Shown here: piece by piece, positions 5,920 to 7,440 of the stretch
Layout of the letters: every line of letters begins with the position of its first letter
How positions within the stretch are numbered: the first letter of the stretch is position 1
Assembly: GCA_007135635.1 (NCBI GenBank)
Contig: SLIO01000355.1
Span: 1 to 7,440, forward strand
Direction of reading: 5' to 3'
Source of the DNA: Methylomicrobium sp.
Lineage (GTDB): Bacteria > Pseudomonadota > Gammaproteobacteria > Methylococcales > Methylomonadaceae
Length of the DNA: 7,440 nucleotides
Translations under genes and position numbers: made by a program
The notes under the pieces: model-generated
Seen by the model: the letters and a program-made list of their open reading frames with translations, nothing else
Databases searched by the model: none
What the model was told of the DNA's origin: nothing

Positions 5920-7440
5920 ATGAATGAAAGCACATTGACAACGGGTTTGGATCAGGCTTCGGCGAGAGTCGTCTCTGTTCAGGACGATATTGTATCGATC
6001 GAATCGGTTGCTGACACGCCGCTGACGAAGAATGAAGTCATTTACATTTTGCCGAGCCGAAGCGAAGCTAAACATAAAGAGCGGCTTAAAGCAGAAATAT
6101 TGCGTATTTACGGCAATCGTGCCGATGCGCAAGTTTATGAAAACACAACAGGAGTCGGTGTTGGCGATCCGGTTGTGTTGACCAGCGAATTACTGTCGGT
6201 CGAACTTGGGCCCGGGCTTTTGGGACAAGTCTATGACGGCTTGCAAAATCCCCTCGATTTATTGGCGACCGAATACGGCTATTTTTTGCCTCGTGGAGTC
6301 GATTTGCCTGCGTTGGATCAAAATACCAAGTGGGCATTCACACCGTGCGTACAAGCCGGTGCAAAACTCTATGCCGGTTGTGCGATCGGGGCCGTTCAGG
6401 AGCGCCGCTTCAGTCATAAGATCATGGTGCCGTTCGACATCAATGGCGAGATCGAGGTGACTTGGATTCAGGAAGGTAATGTTACGGTCGATGAGGCCGT
6501 CGCAAAAATCAAACTGGCCAACGACAAAGAGCGAATCATTACGCTCAAACAGCGATGGCCGATTCGCTTGCCGTTATCGCAACAACTGCTGCGCAATAAT
6601 GTGGTGCAACGCCAATATCCATCTGACCCCTTAATAACGCATTTACGTTTGATCGATACTTTTTTTCCGATTGCCAGAGGCGGCACCGGCTGTATCCCCG
6701 GGCCTTTCGGCGCAGGTAAGACGGTTTTACAGAGTTTGATATCGAGAAATTCGGAGGTCGATATTGTTATCGTGGTCGCTTGCGGGGAGCGAGCCGGCGA
6801 GGTCGTCGAGACCATCACCGAATTTCCGATGACCATCGATCCGAAGACCGGCGGATCGTTGATGGACCGCACGATCATTATCTGTAACACTTCGTCGATG
6901 CCGGTTGCGGCCAGGGAGGCGTCGATCTACACGGGAATCACGCTCGGTGAATATTATCGGCAAATGGGTTTGAATGTGCTGTTGCTGGCCGACTCGACGT
7001 CTCGTTGGGCGCAGGCGATGCGCGAAACGTCGGCGCGGCTCGAGGAGATTCCGGGCGAAGAGGCTTTTCCGGCCTATTTAGACTCGGCGATCAAAAATAT
7101 TTATGAGCGAGCCGGCGTAATAAAAAACCGTGACGGAGGAACCGGAAGTCTGACGATGATCGGAACCGTTTCGCCGGCCGGCGGTAATTTCGAGGAACCG
7201 GTTACGCAATCGACCTTGAGCACGGTCAAGACTTTTTTAGGACTGAGTGCCGACCGGGCCTATAAACGTTTTTATCCGGCTGTCGATCCGTTGCTATCCT
7301 GGTCTCGTTATTTAGAGCAGCTTAGGTCTTGGTATGATCGTGAGCTTATTTCAGGGTGGACTGAACGCGTATCCAAAGTTTTAGACTTGCTTGTTCGGGG
7401 CGACAGTGTCTATCAAATGATACAAGTCGCCGGCGAGGAA
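5920..7440 (+). CDS. atpA: V-type ATP synthase subunit A (catalytic), 3' end outside window
   Basis: Subunit A is the catalytic subunit that hydrolyses or makes ATP in the A3B3 head. The frame stays open for 507 codons to the window edge, and relatives have about 580 to 600 residues, so roughly 80 codons are missing. The N-terminal barrel (about 15-90) is followed by the A-specific non-homologous insert (about 110-200). The P-loop is GPFGAGKT (261-268) with K267 and T268, next to E290 in GERAGEVVE, which matches the catalytic glutamate. LLLADSTSRWAQAMRE (354-369) is the Walker B region, and EEIPGEEAFPAYL (375-387) is a typical A motif. All key residues are intact. The ATG follows the DUF2764 stop after nine bases. 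Only a poor ribosome site (GGA at 5905-5907) is seen, so coupling to the upstream gene is likely. An ATG four bases further on is in another frame. Placing A last, away from B, is unusual. Confidence 0.97.
   Translation, partial: MNESTLTTGLDQASARVVSVQDDIVSIESVADTPLTKNEVIYILPSRSEAKHKERLKAEILRIYGNRADAQVYENTTGVGVGDPVVLTSELLSVELGPGLLGQVYDGLQNPLDLLATEYGYFLPRGVDLPALDQNTKWAFTPCVQAGAKLYAGCAIGAVQERRFSHKIMVPFDINGEIEVTWIQEGNVTVDEAVAKIKLANDKERIITLKQRWPIRLPLSQQLLRNNVVQRQYPSDPLITHLRLIDTFFPIARGGTGCIPGPFGAGKTVLQSLISRNSEVDIVIVVACGERAGEVVETITEFPMTIDPKTGGSLMDRTIIICNTSSMPVAAREASIYTGITLGEYYRQMGLNVLLLADSTSRWAQAMRETSARLEEIPGEEAFPAYLDSAIKNIYERAGVIKNRDGGTGSLTMIGTVSPAGGNFEEPVTQSTLSTVKTFLGLSADRAYKRFYPAVDPLLSWSRYLEQLRSWYDRELISGWTERVSKVLDLLVRGDSVYQMIQVAGEE

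Noticed and set aside
6468..6890. A 140-codon minus-strand open frame opposite A
   Set aside because: It spans the region encoding the P-loop of A, with low-complexity Ser/Thr-rich translation and no family resemblance.

Overview
The window holds most of one bacterial V-type (A/V-type) rotary ATPase operon, all on the plus strand. After about 335 gene-free bases come seven tightly packed genes: subunit B, D, I, K, E, a DUF2764-family protein, and A. Subunit A runs off the right edge. The genes overlap or lie 0 to 11 bases apart and no terminator is visible between them, so they are almost certainly one transcription unit. The best promoter candidate is an exact TATAAT at 296-301, just upstream of B.

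The set (E, DUF2764, A, B, D, I, K, with no recognisable separate C, F or G/H gene) is the reduced V-ATPase of the kind known from chlamydiae and spirochaetes. Its parts form a complete minimal machine. A is the catalytic subunit with an intact P-loop, and B is the non-catalytic partner without one. D is the central rotor shaft, E the peripheral stalk, I the membrane stator with two conserved arginines, and K the four-helix ring proteolipid. DUF2764 sits where a C-like coupling subunit would be expected. K carries the residues that bind sodium in Enterococcus hirae NtpK, so Na+ is the predicted coupling ion.

Two things stand out. The gene order B-D-I-K-E-DUF2764-A is a circular permutation of the usual E-DUF2764-A-B-D-I-K, which puts A and B at opposite ends of the operon instead of side by side. 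In addition, only K has a near-consensus ribosome binding site, which fits its need for many copies per complex.

Organism: moderate GC, purine-rich Shine-Dalgarno sites and general codon use suggest a Gram-negative bacterium, perhaps a gammaproteobacterium. A short hairpin-forming motif near the left edge reminds me of dispersed repeats in Methylococcales methanotroph genomes. That is an unverified recollection, and the taxonomic guess is weak.

Layout: 1-335 gene-free region with a possible repeat, a weak hairpin and a promoter; 336-1697 B; 1678-2280 D; 2281-4077 I; 4077-4526 K; 4538-5227 E; 5224-5910 DUF2764; 5920-7440 A (partial). No RNA genes, insertion sequences or CRISPR arrays were seen.
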